Part shown: positions 41,778 to 51,650 of the stretch, piece after piece | How positions within the stretch are numbered: position 1 is the first letter of the stretch | How the letters are laid out: each line of letters opens with the position of its first letter | Origin: Arthrobacter sp. CAN_C5 | GTDB lineage: Bacteria > Actinomycetota > Actinomycetes > Actinomycetales > Micrococcaceae | DNA: 64,000 nt | Assembly: GCF_017875735.1 (NCBI RefSeq) | Contig: NZ_JAGGMZ010000001.1 | Location: 1,054,001-1,118,000 of the forward strand | Reading direction: 5' to 3' | Notes under the pieces: model-generated | The model's database searches: none | Told to the model about the DNA's origin: nothing | What the model saw: only the letters and a program-made list of their open reading frames with translations | Translations under genes and position numbers: made by a program

Positions 41778-42821
41778 TCAGCGACGACGCCGCGCGGCGT
41801 CGAGCCAGTAGTTGCTGAAGCCAGCATCGGCCGGGTCGATGTTGGTACCGGGGGGAACAATCCCGTCGATCCGGTCAAGGGCCGCGTCGTCGAGTTCCAG
41901 GGCCGCCGCGTCGAGCAACGATTCGAGCTGCTCCATAGTGCGGGGCCCGATGATCGCGCTGGTGACCCCCGGATGGCGGAGGACGAAGGCCAATGCGAGG
42001 TGCGTCAGGGGCACCCCCAGATCGTCAGCCAGTCCGCCCAGGGCGTCGGCCGCCTCGAACTTCGCAGCGGTGACGGGGTTGGTCAGGTCGAAGGGATCCT
42101 TTTCGGAGCCACGCCTCGTCGCTGGGAGGTCCTGGCCCTTGCGGTACTTCCCGCTCAACCAGCCACCAGCGAGCGGGCTCCACACCAGCGTCCCCATCGA
42201 GTGGCGGTGAGTGGTCGGCAGAAGATCAGCTTCAACGCCCCGCGCCAGCAGGGAGTAGGGCGGCTGCTCGGTGACAAAGCGGGAGGTGCGATGCTCCCGG
42301 GCGGTCCACTGGGCTTCAACCACCTGCGAGGGCTGGAACGTTGACGAGCCAATGTAACGGACCTTGCCCTGACGGACGAGGTCATCGAGTGCACCGAGGG
42401 TTTCGTCGATGTCGGTGTGCTCATCGGGCCGGTGCATTTGGTACAGGTCGATGTAGTCGGTGCCCAACCGGCGCAGCGAGTCCTCGACCGCGCGCATGAT
42501 CCAGTGGCGGGACCCGCCGCGATAGTTCGGTTGCTGCTTCATCCCATTGAAGAATTTGGTAGCGATCACCAGGTCTTCGCGGTTGCCGTGCTCGGCAATC
42601 GCCTTGCCGAGAATTTCCTCCGACTCGCCGTACGCGTAGATGTCGGCGCTGTCAATGAAGTTGATTCCCGAATCGATGGCGCGCCGGATGATCCGCACCG
42701 AATCCTGGTGGTCCTTGTTGCCCCAGTCGCCGAACATCATGGTGCCGAGGCAGAGGCGGCTAACCTCCACGCCGGTCCTGCCGAGCTGGGTCGTGGGCTG
42801 GGTCGTGGTGTGCTCAGACAC
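41778..42821 (-). CDS. aldo/keto reductase
   Basis: 347 residues from GTG 42821, sharing one base with the preceding DUF2342 stop (TAGTG). The tetrad is visible: FIDSADIYAYGESEEILG (Asp and Tyr), VIATKFF (Lys) and DLYQMHRPD (His). NADPH-binding segments include TSAIIGPRTMEQLESLL near the C-terminus. It is the AKR11/YajO-like type and probably reduces an aldehyde or ketone; the natural substrate is unknown. Coupling to DUF2342 suggests co-expression, but no shared pathway is evident. Confidence 0.88.
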   Translation of the reverse strand: MSEHTTTQPTTQLGRTGVEVSRLCLGTMMFGDWGNKDHQDSVRIIRRAIDSGINFIDSADIYAYGESEEILGKAIAEHGNREDLVIATKFFNGMKQQPNYRGGSRHWIMRAVEDSLRRLGTDYIDLYQMHRPDEHTDIDETLGALDDLVRQGKVRYIGSSTFQPSQVVEAQWTAREHRTSRFVTEQPPYSLLARGVEADLLPTTHRHSMGTLVWSPLAGGWLSGKYRKGQDLPATRRGSEKDPFDLTNPVTAAKFEAADALGGLADDLGVPLTHLALAFVLRHPGVTSAIIGPRTMEQLESLLDAAALELDDAALDRIDGIVPPGTNIDPADAGFSNYWLDAARRRR

Positions 42822-44260
42822 TAGGCTTTCCCGCTTTCGGAACTGTCGTCGTCGTTGTCGTTCTTCTCGGGCTCGTCGGTCGGGTCAGCCTCAGCCGCTT
42901 CGGGGGCCTCGTCAAAACCGCCGTCCAGCAAACGCTGCAGGGCCGCATCGACCTCGGAGTCCGAGGACTCAGCGAGCTGCCGACGCTGACTGAACCCCTG
43001 GGGGTCATCGAGGTCCTCTGCTGTCGGCAACAGATCGGGGTGGTCCCAAACTGCGTCCCGGCCATCGATACCGCGCTCTTCGGTCAGGTGAGCCCACAGC
43101 GCGGCCGCGTCGCGGAGCCGCCGGGGGCGTAGCTCAAGTCCCACGAGCGAAGCGAACGCCTGCTCGGCGGGCCCGCCGGTGGCGCGGCGGCGCCGCACCA
43201 TTTCCCGCAGGGCAGCGGAGGATGGCAGGTTGGCGGTGGCGGTGGCGGTCAGTTCGTCGACCCACCCCTCCACCAGGGCAAGGGCGGTTTCCAACCGGAC
43301 CAACGCGGCGTCCTGCTGTGGGGTGCGTCCTGGCATGAAAACACCCTCGGACAGGGCAGCCTGCATCGACTCGGGGTTGGACGGGTCAATGTCCCGTGCG
43401 ACCTCTTCGATCTTGGACATGTCGATGTGGATCCCGCGGGCGTAACTTTCAATTGCGCTCAGCAGGTGGCCGGAGAGCCACGGCACCCTGGTGAACAGAC
43501 GGGTATGGGCGGCTTCGCGCACCGCGAGGAACAGCCTGACTTCCTGCTCCGGAATGTCCAGACCCTCCCCGAACGCGCTGACATTCGCAGGGAGGAGTGC
43601 CATTTGCCCCTCGGCCAGCGGCACGCCGATGTCTGTGGAACTCACCACGTCCTTGGACAGGCCACCGACCGCCTGGCCCAGCTGCATGCCGAACATGGCA
43701 CCGCCCAGATTCTGGAGCATCGAGGACGCCCCGCCCATCATGGTTTTCATTTCCTCGGGCAGCTGCTCCGAGATTGCATCGGACAACGCCTTCGCGATGC
43801 TGACAGCTACCGGTTCGGTCAACCGTTTCCAGGTGTCCATGGTCGCCTCGACCCATTCGGCACGCGACCACGCACGGCCGAGGGTGCTGGTGGACGGGAA
43901 GTCTGTCACCGGATCCAGCCACATTTCGGCGAGCTTCAGGGCCTCGTCGACGTCGCGGCGCTGCTGTGGTGTGACCGAAGGGTCACTATCGGCGGCCGCG
44001 ACACGTCGGGCATGCTCATGGGCGAGCTGCCAGTTCACCGGACCGTCGCTCTGCGCAGCGAACATCGCCTGCACCTGCTGCATCATCATCGCCATCGCCT
44101 GGGGATCCGAAGGCAGCCCCGCGGCCTTGGCGAGCTCCTGCGGGTCCATACCCTGCGCGTTACCACCCATCAGGCGCGCCAGCATTTCGGCGAGGGGGTC
44201 CTTGGGAGTGTCGCCGTCGTCGTTCGACGGATCTGACGGGTTGGAGGTCACTGCTACCAC
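42821..44260 (-). CDS. DUF2342 zinc-metalloprotease-like protein
   Basis: 479 residues from GTG 44260; a second GTG three codons later is possible. A disordered, acidic N-terminus leads to a helical DUF2342 domain (about 70-420: VNWQLAHEHARRVA, LGQAVGGLSKDVVSSTDIG, VREAAHTRLFTRVPWL, EGWVDELTATAT, then RRLRDAAALW). Family annotation is zinc-dependent metalloprotease, but no HExxH motif is present, so catalytic activity is uncertain. The C-terminus is acidic (EPEKNDNDDDSSESG). From memory, M. tuberculosis Rv3195 holds the same position next to the PDZ-S16 protease, from which it is divergent here. Confidence 0.85.
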   Translation of the reverse strand: MVAVTSNPSDPSNDDGDTPKDPLAEMLARLMGGNAQGMDPQELAKAAGLPSDPQAMAMMMQQVQAMFAAQSDGPVNWQLAHEHARRVAAADSDPSVTPQQRRDVDEALKLAEMWLDPVTDFPSTSTLGRAWSRAEWVEATMDTWKRLTEPVAVSIAKALSDAISEQLPEEMKTMMGGASSMLQNLGGAMFGMQLGQAVGGLSKDVVSSTDIGVPLAEGQMALLPANVSAFGEGLDIPEQEVRLFLAVREAAHTRLFTRVPWLSGHLLSAIESYARGIHIDMSKIEEVARDIDPSNPESMQAALSEGVFMPGRTPQQDAALVRLETALALVEGWVDELTATATANLPSSAALREMVRRRRATGGPAEQAFASLVGLELRPRRLRDAAALWAHLTEERGIDGRDAVWDHPDLLPTAEDLDDPQGFSQRRQLAESSDSEVDAALQRLLDGGFDEAPEAAEADPTDEPEKNDNDDDSSESGKA

Positions 44261-44611
44261 CGGTCCTGGAATTGACTGCTGTTGGATGTGGCTGCGGCTA
44301 GAGCAGAAAGTGGCTCAGCTGCAGCCGGTGAACAACTTGTTCTGGCGCCCACGTTACCCGCCGCCGCCGGGCGTTGTCCCGGGCGCGCTGAACCGTTCGC
44401 TGAGGGCAAAGCAGACACCTGGCCAGCGGTAGGTGCCCCTGGTCGGTGCACGAAGTACGCTGGAGAGGCTCACGAGTGGGGTCCGGTGAACCGGCAAAGT
44501 CTGGCAAAGACAAGTTGTTCAATCACGCACCACCAGCCAAGAGCGCCGTGTCTGATCGTCGTGGCAGTGTCTGAAGAAGGGCAGTGCCTGAATTCAAGAG
44601 AAGGTTCCCTG
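44261..44611. other. divergent intergenic region between DUF2342 and PDZ-S16 genes
   Basis: 351 bp. It contains the two outward promoters, which I cannot place with confidence, and GC-rich potential hairpins. No RNA gene or small ORF convincing enough to call is seen; the open frame leading into the PDZ-S16 gene lacks family similarity here. Confidence 0.4.
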
Positions 44612-45712
44612 TTGACCCAGCCCACCCACGTCGACGTCCCGGCACCGCCCAGCAAGGCAACGAGGGACCCCCGCTTTACGGTGATGGTGGTGTCGGGATT
44701 CCTGGCGCTCCTGCTGGGTGCGGCGGCGATTCTGTTGCCAGCACCCTACGTGGTGGAGTCTCCCGGCCCAACCTTCAACACCATCGGGGAAATCGATTCC
44801 CAGCCACTCATTGAGGTGGACGGTAGGGAAACCTTCCCGACCTCCGGCGACCTTGATCTCACCACCGTGTATGTGACCGGTGGGCCGGGAACCCAGCTCG
44901 GTATTTTTGAAGTCTTCAGGGCGTGGCTCGACCCCACCGAGTCGGTCGTGCCACGCGAACTGAGGTACCCGCCCGAGGTCACCCAGGAAGACATCCAGGA
45001 GCAGAACGCCGTCGCGATGACGTCCTCCCAGGAATCGGCAATCGCCGCAGCCCTCGCCCACCTGAATATCGAGTTCGAAGAGGAGCTCTCCGTCGCTGGT
45101 CTGGTCGAAGACGCGGCAGCGGCAGGAATCCTGGAGGAGGGCGACGTCATCACCTCTGTCGACGGGACCGACGTGACCAATATCGGGGTGCTCAGGGATT
45201 CATTGAATGCAGCGAACGGCTCAGCGGTCGATATCGGGCTATTGCGCGACGGCGGGGAGCTCACCGAGTCCGTCATCCCCAAGGAGTCACCGGAGGGAGA
45301 TTTCCAGCTCGGGGTGGGGCTGGTCGCCAACTTCACCTTCCCGTTCGACATCACCATCGCCCTGGACAACGTGGGGGGACCGTCGGCAGGGTCGATGTTC
45401 GCCCTCGGGATCGTCGACCTGCTCACCGAGGGTGAGCTGACGGGCGGCAAGCACTTCGCCGGGACGGGAACCATCGACTCGGCCGGCAGTGTGGGACCCA
45501 TCGGCGGGATCAGGCAGAAACTGGCGGGGGCCCGTGAAGCAGGGGCCGAAGTATTCCTGGCCCCTGCCGCCAACTGCGACGAAGTGGTGGGCCATGTGCC
45601 CGACGGGCTGCAGGTGGTCCGGGTCGAAACCCTTGACGACGCCGTGGAGGCTGTCAGCACTCTCGGTGCCGGGGACGACGGCGCCGACCTTCCCACCTGC
45701 GAAGCCAGCTGA
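44612..45712 (+). CDS. membrane-anchored PDZ-S16 (Lon-like) protease
   Basis: 366 residues from a TTG at 44612 with AGAAGG eight bases upstream. One transmembrane helix (about residues 25-47, VMVVSGFLALLLGAAAIL) leads to an extracellular part with a PDZ domain (about 155-215, AAAAGILEEGDVITSVDGTDV) and a C-terminal S16 domain. The catalytic Ser is in VGGPSAGSMFALGI (~258) and the Lys in GGIRQKLAGAREAG (~303). This is the family of YlbL/Rv3194c. It likely cleaves membrane-proximal or secreted proteins in envelope quality control; substrates are unknown. The UPF0182 gene follows after 237 bp, as in M. tuberculosis from memory. Confidence 0.88.
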   Translation: MTQPTHVDVPAPPSKATRDPRFTVMVVSGFLALLLGAAAILLPAPYVVESPGPTFNTIGEIDSQPLIEVDGRETFPTSGDLDLTTVYVTGGPGTQLGIFEVFRAWLDPTESVVPRELRYPPEVTQEDIQEQNAVAMTSSQESAIAAALAHLNIEFEEELSVAGLVEDAAAAGILEEGDVITSVDGTDVTNIGVLRDSLNAANGSAVDIGLLRDGGELTESVIPKESPEGDFQLGVGLVANFTFPFDITIALDNVGGPSAGSMFALGIVDLLTEGELTGGKHFAGTGTIDSAGSVGPIGGIRQKLAGAREAGAEVFLAPAANCDEVVGHVPDGLQVVRVETLDDAVEAVSTLGAGDDGADLPTCEAS

Positions 45713-45949
45713 TCGAGCAAATCGGTGACTCCGCGATGCTTTCTGCGGGCGGGGTCGGACAGGTTCCGGGCGGGTTTGGACACGATTTCATTTCGATCCT
45801 GGGTCCAGGGGCTCGGACCGGAACGAAATTGGGCTGCTTAGACGTGTTCAGGGCAGAATGTAAATGCATGGAACTACTGTGTTGCGCTGCCGATCTGGGT
45901 GGTTGGAACACGGTTTCCGTGATCCAACGGATCCAACGATGAGGTAAAT

Positions 45950-48900
45950 GTGACTTCCGGAGAAGACCGGCCGTTCGGCAGCAGGCCGAGCCAGACCAAT
46001 TCCAGCAGCGCGAAAAGACGCAGCCCGCTCATCCCGACCCTGGTGGTGCTGGCCGTGCTGGTCATCGCCTTCGTCTGGGTCTCTCAGATTTACGCCGATG
46101 TGCTCTGGTACAGCCAGCTCGGTTTTGTGGAGGTCTTCGTCACGGAGAACCTGTCCAGGATCGGCCTGTTCGCAGCGGCATTCCTCATCATGGGAATCTG
46201 CGTATACTTCAGCCTCCGGGTAGCGTACCGGTCCCGGCCGATCTATGCTCCGGACAATGCGGTCCAGGACAACCTGAACCGGTACCAGGCCCAGCTGGAA
46301 CCAATCCGCCGCCTGCTGATGCTCGGCATTCCCGTGGTGCTCGCGGCCTTCGCCGGCACCGCTGCCGCTTCCCAGTGGCAGCCCGTCCTCCTGTTCTTCA
46401 ACCAGGTGCCGTTTGGCGAGGTGGACCCGGAGTTTGGTCTGGACATTGCGTTCTACGTGTTCACCCTGCCGTTCCTGAACTTCCTGATCGGCTTCCTGAT
46501 CAGTGTCGTCATTATCAGCGCCATCGCCGGCATCCTGACCCACTACCTCTACGGCGGCATCCGCCTCGAGGAAAAGGGCCTTTTCACGTCGAAGGCAGCC
46601 CGCATCCACATTGCCATCCTCGCAGCCCTGTTCCTGCTGCTGCAGGGCGTCAACTACTGGCTGGACCGCTACGCTACCCTCACCGGCACCGGGGGACGCT
46701 GGGACGGAGCTCTCTACACCGACGTCAACGCGGTGATTCCCACCAAGGCGATCCTCGCCGCGGCCGCGATCATCGTCGCTGTGCTGTTCATCGTCTCCGC
46801 TGTCATCGGCCGCTGGCGCCTCCCGATCATCGGGACGGCAATGCTGATCATCGTCGCCATTCTGGCCGGCGGCGTATACCCGTGGGTCATCCAGCGCTTC
46901 CAGGTGGTGCCGTCGGAGTTCAGCCGTGAAGAGCCGTTCATCGAACGCAACATCGACCAGACGCGTGCGGCCTACGGGCTGGACGAGGTCGAGGTCAGTG
47001 CCTACAACCCAACGGACATCCCCGAGCCCGGCGCCCTCGACGAGGACGGCGAAACCACCGCGAACATCAGGCTGCTCGACCCGAACCTGGTCAGCGATGC
47101 CTTCAGCCAGCTCCAGCAGTTCCGGCAGTACTACCAGTTCCCGGAAACCCTCAACGTCGACCGGTACGAGATTGACGGCGAAGTCGAGGACACAGTGATC
47201 GCTGTTCGTGAACTGAACACTGCAGGCGTACCTGACGGCTGGATCAACGAACACGTCCTCTACACGCACGGTTACGGGATTGTCGCCGCGGCAGGTTCGA
47301 CCACCGAACCCGACGGCCGGCCCACCTTCATCCAGTCGGGTATCCCGTCAACCGGGGTGCTGGGCGACGAGTCCAACTACGAGCCCCGGATCTACTTCGG
47401 CGAAGAGTCACCGCTGTACTCGGTGGTGGGTGCTCCTGAGGGAGCGAACCCCATTGAGATCGATCGCCCCCAGAGCGAAGAATCAGATCAGCAGTCGCGC
47501 AGCACCTTCCAGGGCAGCGGCGGCCCGGACGTGGGTAACATCTTCAACCGGTTGGTATATGCACTGAAATTCCAGTCGACCGACCTCCTGCTGTCCGATC
47601 AGGTCAATAGCGAATCCCAGATCTTCTATGACCGGGATCCGGTGGAGCGGGTCGAGAAGGTTGCCCCGTACCTGACCCTTGACGGCAACAGCTACCCGGC
47701 CATTGTCGACGGCCGGGTCAAGTGGATCATCGATGGCTATACAACCACCGCTGACTACCCGTACTCGACGCAGCAGGAGCTGCAGTCCGCAACCCAGGAT
47801 TCACTGACCGCAGAGGGCCTTGCGACGGCGCTTCCGCCGGAGCAGGTCAACTACATCCGCAACGCTGTCAAGGCGACTGTCGATGCCTATGACGGGTCCG
47901 TGGATCTGTACGCCTGGGACGAGGAAGATCCGATTCTGAAGGCGTGGCAGAACATCTACCCCGCATCGATGCAGCCCTACAGCGCCATGTCGGCCGACCT
48001 GATGGCCCACGTGAGGTACCCGGAGGATCTCTTCAAGGTGCAGCGTGAACTGCTCGCCCGGTACCACGTGACCGAGACCGAGCCGTTCTACAGCAACAAC
48101 GAGGCTTGGAGCGTCCCGAACGATCCAACGCTTGAGGGGGAGGCCGTCAGCGTCCCCCAGCCGCCGTACTACCTGTCACTGCAGATGCCCGAGCAGGAGG
48201 GGGCCAGCTTCTCGCTGACCACCCCGTTCATCCCGTTCGTCCCTGCGGGCCAGGAGGCCCGGAACGTGCTCTACGGTTTCCTTGCCGCCGACGGCGACGC
48301 CGGCACCGGCGAGGACGGCGTGAAAGCCGACACCTACGGCACGTTGCGGCTGTTGGATTCGTCCGGCCAGGACTCGGCGGTTGGACCCGGTCAGGCAGCC
48401 AACCTCTTCAACTCGGACACCACCGTGTCGCAGGAGCTGAACCTGCTGCGTCAGGGCGCTTCCGAGGTGATCAGCGGTAACCTGCTTACTCTGCCCATCG
48501 GCGGCGGCGTGGCGTACGTACAGCCGGTCTATGTCCAGTCGTCCGGCGACTCATCCTTCCCTGTCCTGCGACGTGTCCTGGTGAGCTTCGGTGAAGAGGT
48601 TGGTTTCGCACCGACCCTCGCGGAAGCCCTGGACCAGGTCTTCGGCGGAGATTCGGGTGCGGTGACTGGTGACAGCGAGAACGTCGGCGAGACGCCTGCT
48701 GATCCTGCTGCTCCACCTGTCGAGGGTGAGCCCACCGAGGGCGAGCCCACTGAGGCACCTTCCGAGCCAGCGACCGGCGGAACCGATGATCCGGCAGCGG
48801 ACCTTCGGGCGGCGCTGGAGGATGCCAACACTGCTATCCAGGACGGTCAGGAAGCCCTTGCAGACGGCGACTTCGCCGCCTACGGTGAAGCCCAGGATCG

Positions 48901-48973
48901 GCTGAGCGACGCTCTGGCACGGGCCCTTGAAGCCGAAGAGCGGCAGTCAGGAGCCGCACCAGCAGGGGAGTAG
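45950..48973 (+). CDS. UPF0182 membrane protein
   Basis: 1007 residues from GTG 45950, with GAGG nine bases upstream. About seven N-terminal helices (residues ~25-320, including [15 protein letters not shown] and [20 protein letters not shown]) are followed by a large extracytoplasmic domain ([30 protein letters not shown], ...[19 protein letters not shown] segments). The last ~100 residues are acidic and Ala-rich ([16 protein letters not shown]) and helical. COG1615 proteins are universal in actinobacteria but functionally uncharacterised. It stands alone downstream of the PDZ-S16 gene and ahead of the tRNA. Confidence 0.92.
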   Translation: MTSGEDRPFGSRPSQTNSSSAKRRSPLIPTLVVLAVLVIAFVWVSQIYADVLWYSQLGFVEVFVTENLSRIGLFAAAFLIMGICVYFSLRVAYRSRPIYAPDNAVQDNLNRYQAQLEPIRRLLMLGIPVVLAAFAGTAAASQWQPVLLFFNQVPFGEVDPEFGLDIAFYVFTLPFLNFLIGFLISVVIISAIAGILTHYLYGGIRLEEKGLFTSKAARIHIAILAALFLLLQGVNYWLDRYATLTGTGGRWDGALYTDVNAVIPTKAILAAAAIIVAVLFIVSAVIGRWRLPIIGTAMLIIVAILAGGVYPWVIQRFQVVPSEFSREEPFIERNIDQTRAAYGLDEVEVSAYNPTDIPEPGALDEDGETTANIRLLDPNLVSDAFSQLQQFRQYYQFPETLNVDRYEIDGEVEDTVIAVRELNTAGVPDGWINEHVLYTHGYGIVAAAGSTTEPDGRPTFIQSGIPSTGVLGDESNYEPRIYFGEESPLYSVVGAPEGANPIEIDRPQSEESDQQSRSTFQGSGGPDVGNIFNRLVYALKFQSTDLLLSDQVNSESQIFYDRDPVERVEKVAPYLTLDGNSYPAIVDGRVKWIIDGYTTTADYPYSTQQELQSATQDSLTAEGLATALPPEQVNYIRNAVKATVDAYDGSVDLYAWDEEDPILKAWQNIYPASMQPYSAMSADLMAHVRYPEDLFKVQRELLARYHVTETEPFYSNNEAWSVPNDPTLEGEAVSVPQPPYYLSLQMPEQEGASFSLTTPFIPFVPAGQEARNVLYGFLAADGDAGTGEDGVKADTYGTLRLLDSSGQDSAVGPGQAANLFNSDTTVSQELNLLRQGASEVISGNLLTLPIGGGVAYVQPVYVQSSGDSSFPVLRRVLVSFGEEVGFAPTLAEALDQVFGGDSGAVTGDSENVGETPADPAAPPVEGEPTEGEPTEAPSEPATGGTDDPAADLRAALEDANTAIQDGQEALADGDFAAYGEAQDRLSDALARALEAEERQSGAAPAGE

Positions 48974-49004
48974 GGCAGCAAATAGCCGCCCATTTCCCGC
49001 CGAT

Positions 49005-49033
49005 TTGCACTATCCACCCCGGGGCCGTAACGT
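49005..49033 (+). promoter_or_regulatory. sigma-70-type promoter of initiator tRNA
   Basis: -35 TTGCAC (49005-49010), 17-bp spacer, -10 TAACGT (49028-49033). The predicted start lies a few bases before the mature tRNA 5' end at 49045. Confidence 0.7.
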
Positions 49034-49044
49034 TGAGTCTACGC

Positions 49045-49118
49045 CGCGGGGTGGAGCAGTTCGGTAGCTCGCTGGGCTCATAACCCAGAGGTCACAGGTT
49101 CAAATCCTGTCCCCGCAA
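49045..49118 (+). tRNA. tRNA-fMet (initiator, CAU anticodon)
   Basis: Full cloverleaf. The acceptor stem CGCGGGG pairs with CCCCGCA except for a C1-A72 mismatch, a bacterial initiator hallmark. The anticodon stem carries three consecutive G-C pairs (GGG/CCC) flanking CTCATAA. The T-loop is GTTCAAAT, the discriminator is A, and CCA is not encoded. The C1-A72 mismatch excludes an elongator tRNA-Met. Confidence 0.96.
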
Positions 49119-49126
49119 CGAGAGAA

Positions 49127-49165
49127 AGATCCCGGCCAGTCACAGACTGGCCGGGATCTTTTTTT
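49127..49165 (+). terminator. rho-independent terminator after tRNA-fMet
   Basis: A perfect 14-bp stem (AGATCCCGGCCAGT / ACTGGCCGGGATCT) with a 5-nt loop is followed by a T-run. It sits 8 bp after the tRNA. Confidence 0.92.
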
Positions 49166-49268
49166 GTGCCCAGTCCACTCCCTCAGGAGGCTGCGCACAG
49201 GGCTTTCATCTGGCGCAGCCGCCCACGGGTTCAGTGGCCCCAGGGCCTGGGTGACCTATTTCTTGTTA

Positions 49269-50669
49269 TCAGCCGCCGCGGAGATCCTGGTAAGCGGAAA
49301 GTGCACGTTCCCTGGTTTCGGCCAGGTCAACCACGGGGGAGGGGTAGCCGGTGGGCGCCTCCGTATCCTTCCACGGTTCGTGGACGTTCCCCGCAGCCCT
49401 CAGTTCCGGAACGAAGTGCTTGAGGTACGTGCCGTCCCGGTCGAACTTTTTGCTCTGGGTGACCGGATTGAAGATCCTGAAATAGGGGGAGGCGTCGACA
49501 CCGGAGCCCGCAACCCACTGCCAGTTCGCTGGATTGTTGGCTGGGTCGGCGTCGACCAGGGTGTCCCAGAACCATTGCTCGCCCACCCGCCAGTCCACCA
49601 TCAGATTTTTGATCAGGAAGGAAGCCGCGGCCATCCGCACCCGGTTATGCATCCAACCGGTGTCCCACAGCTGGCGCATCCCCGCGTCGATCAGCGGGTA
49701 GCCGGTGCGTCCGCGCTGCCAAGCACCCAGCTCGCCGGGGGTTGGCGTCTGCCACGCGAACCCGTCGAAGTCCCGCCGATAATTCTCGGTCGCAAGATCG
49801 GGGTTGTGGTAGAGCAACTGCCAACAGAACTCGCGCCAGCCAACCTCGGAGCCGAAGACCTGGATGTCCTTCGCGATCGAGGGGTTGGTCGCGGCTCTGG
49901 ACGCGTGCCAGATCTGGAACGGACTGATCTCGCCGAACCGCAGATGGGGTGAGAGCCTGCTGGTGCCCTCGACGCCGGGCAGATCCCTGTTCCCGGCGTA
50001 CCCGTCGACGGATCCACCGAGAAACTCATCCAGCCGTTCCCCGGCTCCGTCCTCACCAGGGCTCCACTGTTCCTGCAGCCCGGCAGACCAATCCGGCCGG
50101 GTGGGGAGCAGACCCCAGCTGGCGAGGTCCTCCGACGGCAGGGATGGGCCCTCCAGCCGCTCAGGGGCGGGTAGGGGTGTCCGTGGCTCGGGCTGATCCC
50201 TGCAGGCCCGCCAGAATGGCGTGAACACCTTGTATGGTCCTCCGGAGCCGGTAGTGATCTGCCAGGGCTCGAACAGGAGGTTGGCTTGATAGCTGGTTGC
50301 TTCGATCCCGTTATCACCACACCACGTTTTCAGCGCGGCATCGATGGTCCGCTCGGGCTGACCGTACCGACGGTTCCACAGCACATGTTCGGCGCCGGTT
50401 TCGGCCACCAGGGCGCGAATGACGTTCTCGGCCGGACCGGAGCGCAGCACCAGCTGGCCGCCGAGCTGCTCGATGGCCTGGCCGAGTTTGGCGAGTGAAT
50501 GGTGGAGCCACCAGCGGGTGGCACCACCGAGGGGGCGGATCCCCTCGCTTTCCTCGTCGAACACGAAGCAGACAATGGTGTTGGTGGCGTCAGCAGCCAG
50601 GGCAGCGGAGAGGGCCGGGTTGTCGCTGAGCCGGAGGTCGTCGCGGAGCCAGACAAGTAGTGGAGACAT
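49269..50669 (-). CDS. phrB: cyclobutane pyrimidine dimer photolyase
   Basis: 466 residues from ATG 50669. The N-terminal alpha/beta domain starts MSPLLVWLRDDLRLSDNPAL (antenna-binding region). The C-terminal FAD-binding domain includes TSRLSPHLRFGEISPFQIW, VGWREFCWQLLYHNP, RGRTGYPLIDAGMRQLWDTGWMHNRVRM and DADPANNPANWQWVAGSG with flavin and Trp-chain residues. It repairs cyclobutane dimers with blue light. It is a class I enzyme; the antenna cofactor cannot be told. A TAGATT -10 sits six bases before the start, so the mRNA is probably leaderless. Not linked to other repair genes here. Confidence 0.95.
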   Translation of the reverse strand: MSPLLVWLRDDLRLSDNPALSAALAADATNTIVCFVFDEESEGIRPLGGATRWWLHHSLAKLGQAIEQLGGQLVLRSGPAENVIRALVAETGAEHVLWNRRYGQPERTIDAALKTWCGDNGIEATSYQANLLFEPWQITTGSGGPYKVFTPFWRACRDQPEPRTPLPAPERLEGPSLPSEDLASWGLLPTRPDWSAGLQEQWSPGEDGAGERLDEFLGGSVDGYAGNRDLPGVEGTSRLSPHLRFGEISPFQIWHASRAATNPSIAKDIQVFGSEVGWREFCWQLLYHNPDLATENYRRDFDGFAWQTPTPGELGAWQRGRTGYPLIDAGMRQLWDTGWMHNRVRMAAASFLIKNLMVDWRVGEQWFWDTLVDADPANNPANWQWVAGSGVDASPYFRIFNPVTQSKKFDRDGTYLKHFVPELRAAGNVHEPWKDTEAPTGYPSPVVDLAETRERALSAYQDLRGG

Positions 50670-50675
50670 GGTGCC

Positions 50676-50681
50676 AATCTA
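50676..50681 (-). promoter_or_regulatory. -10 box, probable leaderless start of phrB
   Basis: TAGATT on the minus strand, 6 nt before the ATG at 50669; the same hexamer and spacing as the PHP gene. Confidence 0.5.
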
Positions 50682-50712
50682 CCCGCAGCGGGGGACAAGA
50701 GAGGGGCAGCAA

Positions 50713-50751
50713 AAAGCCGGCGCCTGTCGCTCAACGCCGGACGCCGGCTTT
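50713..50751 (-). terminator. terminator after pspA gene
   Basis: On the minus strand a 10-bp stem AAAGCCGGCG/CGCCGGCTTT is followed by TTTTT-rich sequence (CTTTTTGC). It lies 45 bp after the pspA stop and before the phrB promoter. Confidence 0.8.
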
Positions 50752-50795
50752 GTGCTGTGATTCCTCCGGGGCTGCTCGCCCGGGTTCGCTGAGGG

Positions 50796-51575
50796 TTACT
50801 GGCCGGGCCGGTATTCCTCGGATTCGCTGCCCTGCCCGATGGCCGACGGAGTGCGACCGCCGGACCCGCCGGACTTCAGGGCGGCGAGGCGTGCTTCGAC
50901 CTCGGTCTGCTCACCCAGGTCTTCGAGGCTCTCGAATTGTGAGTCGAGGCTTGAGTTGGCCAGTTCAGCCTGGCCGAGGACGCGGGCTTCCTCGCGTCGG
51001 ATCTTCTCTTCGAACCGTCCCACCTCGCTCGTGGGATCCATGAAGTCGATGCTCTTCACCGCATCGTGCACCTGCTGCTGGGCCTGTGCGGTGCGGGAGC
51101 GGGCGATCAGCTCGTCCCGCTTGCTGGTGAGCTCGTTGAGCTTGCCCTTCATCTGGTTGAGCCCGGTCTTCAGCTTCTCGACGATCTCTTCCTGCGAACC
51201 GATGGTCGGCTCGGCACCGCGTGCCTCGTTCTCAGCGGTCATCTGGCGCTGGATGGCAACCTTCGCCAGGTTGTCGAACTTCTCGGCGTCGACCGTATCC
51301 CCGGCGTTGCGGTAGTCGTCGGCCTTCTTCGACGCGGCAAGTGCCTTGTTGCCCCAGTTCCGGGCATTATCCAGATCTTCCTTGTAATCCTCCTGCAGCA
51401 TCCGCAGGTTGCCGATGGTCTGGGCCACGGCGCTCTCGGCTTCGGCAATGCTGTTGGTGTAATCACGGACCATCTGGTCCAGCATCTTCTGGGGGTCCTC
51501 CGCCTGGTCGAGGAGGGAGTTGATGTTTGCCTTGGCTAGCTGGGCGATACGTCCGAAGATTGACTGTTTTACCAT
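50796..51575 (-). CDS. pspA: PspA/IM30 (ESCRT-III-like) membrane-stress protein
   Basis: 259 residues from ATG 51575, which has GAAAGG seven bases upstream; a TTG five codons earlier is less likely. The protein is an almost continuous coiled coil typical of PspA (VKQSIFGRIAQLAKANINSLLDQAEDP, MVRDYTNSIAEAESAVAQTI, then LTSKRDELIARSRTAQAQQQ). Such proteins polymerise on damaged or stressed membranes. The C-terminal ~25 residues (SGGSGGRTPSAIGQGS) are disordered. It follows the TPM-domain gene by 75 bp on the same strand and probably works with it at the inner membrane. Confidence 0.93.
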   Translation of the reverse strand: MVKQSIFGRIAQLAKANINSLLDQAEDPQKMLDQMVRDYTNSIAEAESAVAQTIGNLRMLQEDYKEDLDNARNWGNKALAASKKADDYRNAGDTVDAEKFDNLAKVAIQRQMTAENEARGAEPTIGSQEEIVEKLKTGLNQMKGKLNELTSKRDELIARSRTAQAQQQVHDAVKSIDFMDPTSEVGRFEEKIRREEARVLGQAELANSSLDSQFESLEDLGEQTEVEARLAALKSGGSGGRTPSAIGQGSESEEYRPGQ

Positions 51576-51650
51576 GGGTTTGCCTTTCAATTCGCGTCTG
51601 TACTGGATAAATTTTCACCACTGCGGTGAGGTTTGGAGCCGAGGTGCGGG

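Noticed and set aside
45810..45850. GGAAC ... CGTGTT as an ECF promoter before UPF0182
   Set aside because: Spacing between elements is longer than the usual 18-20 bp and no second example supports it.
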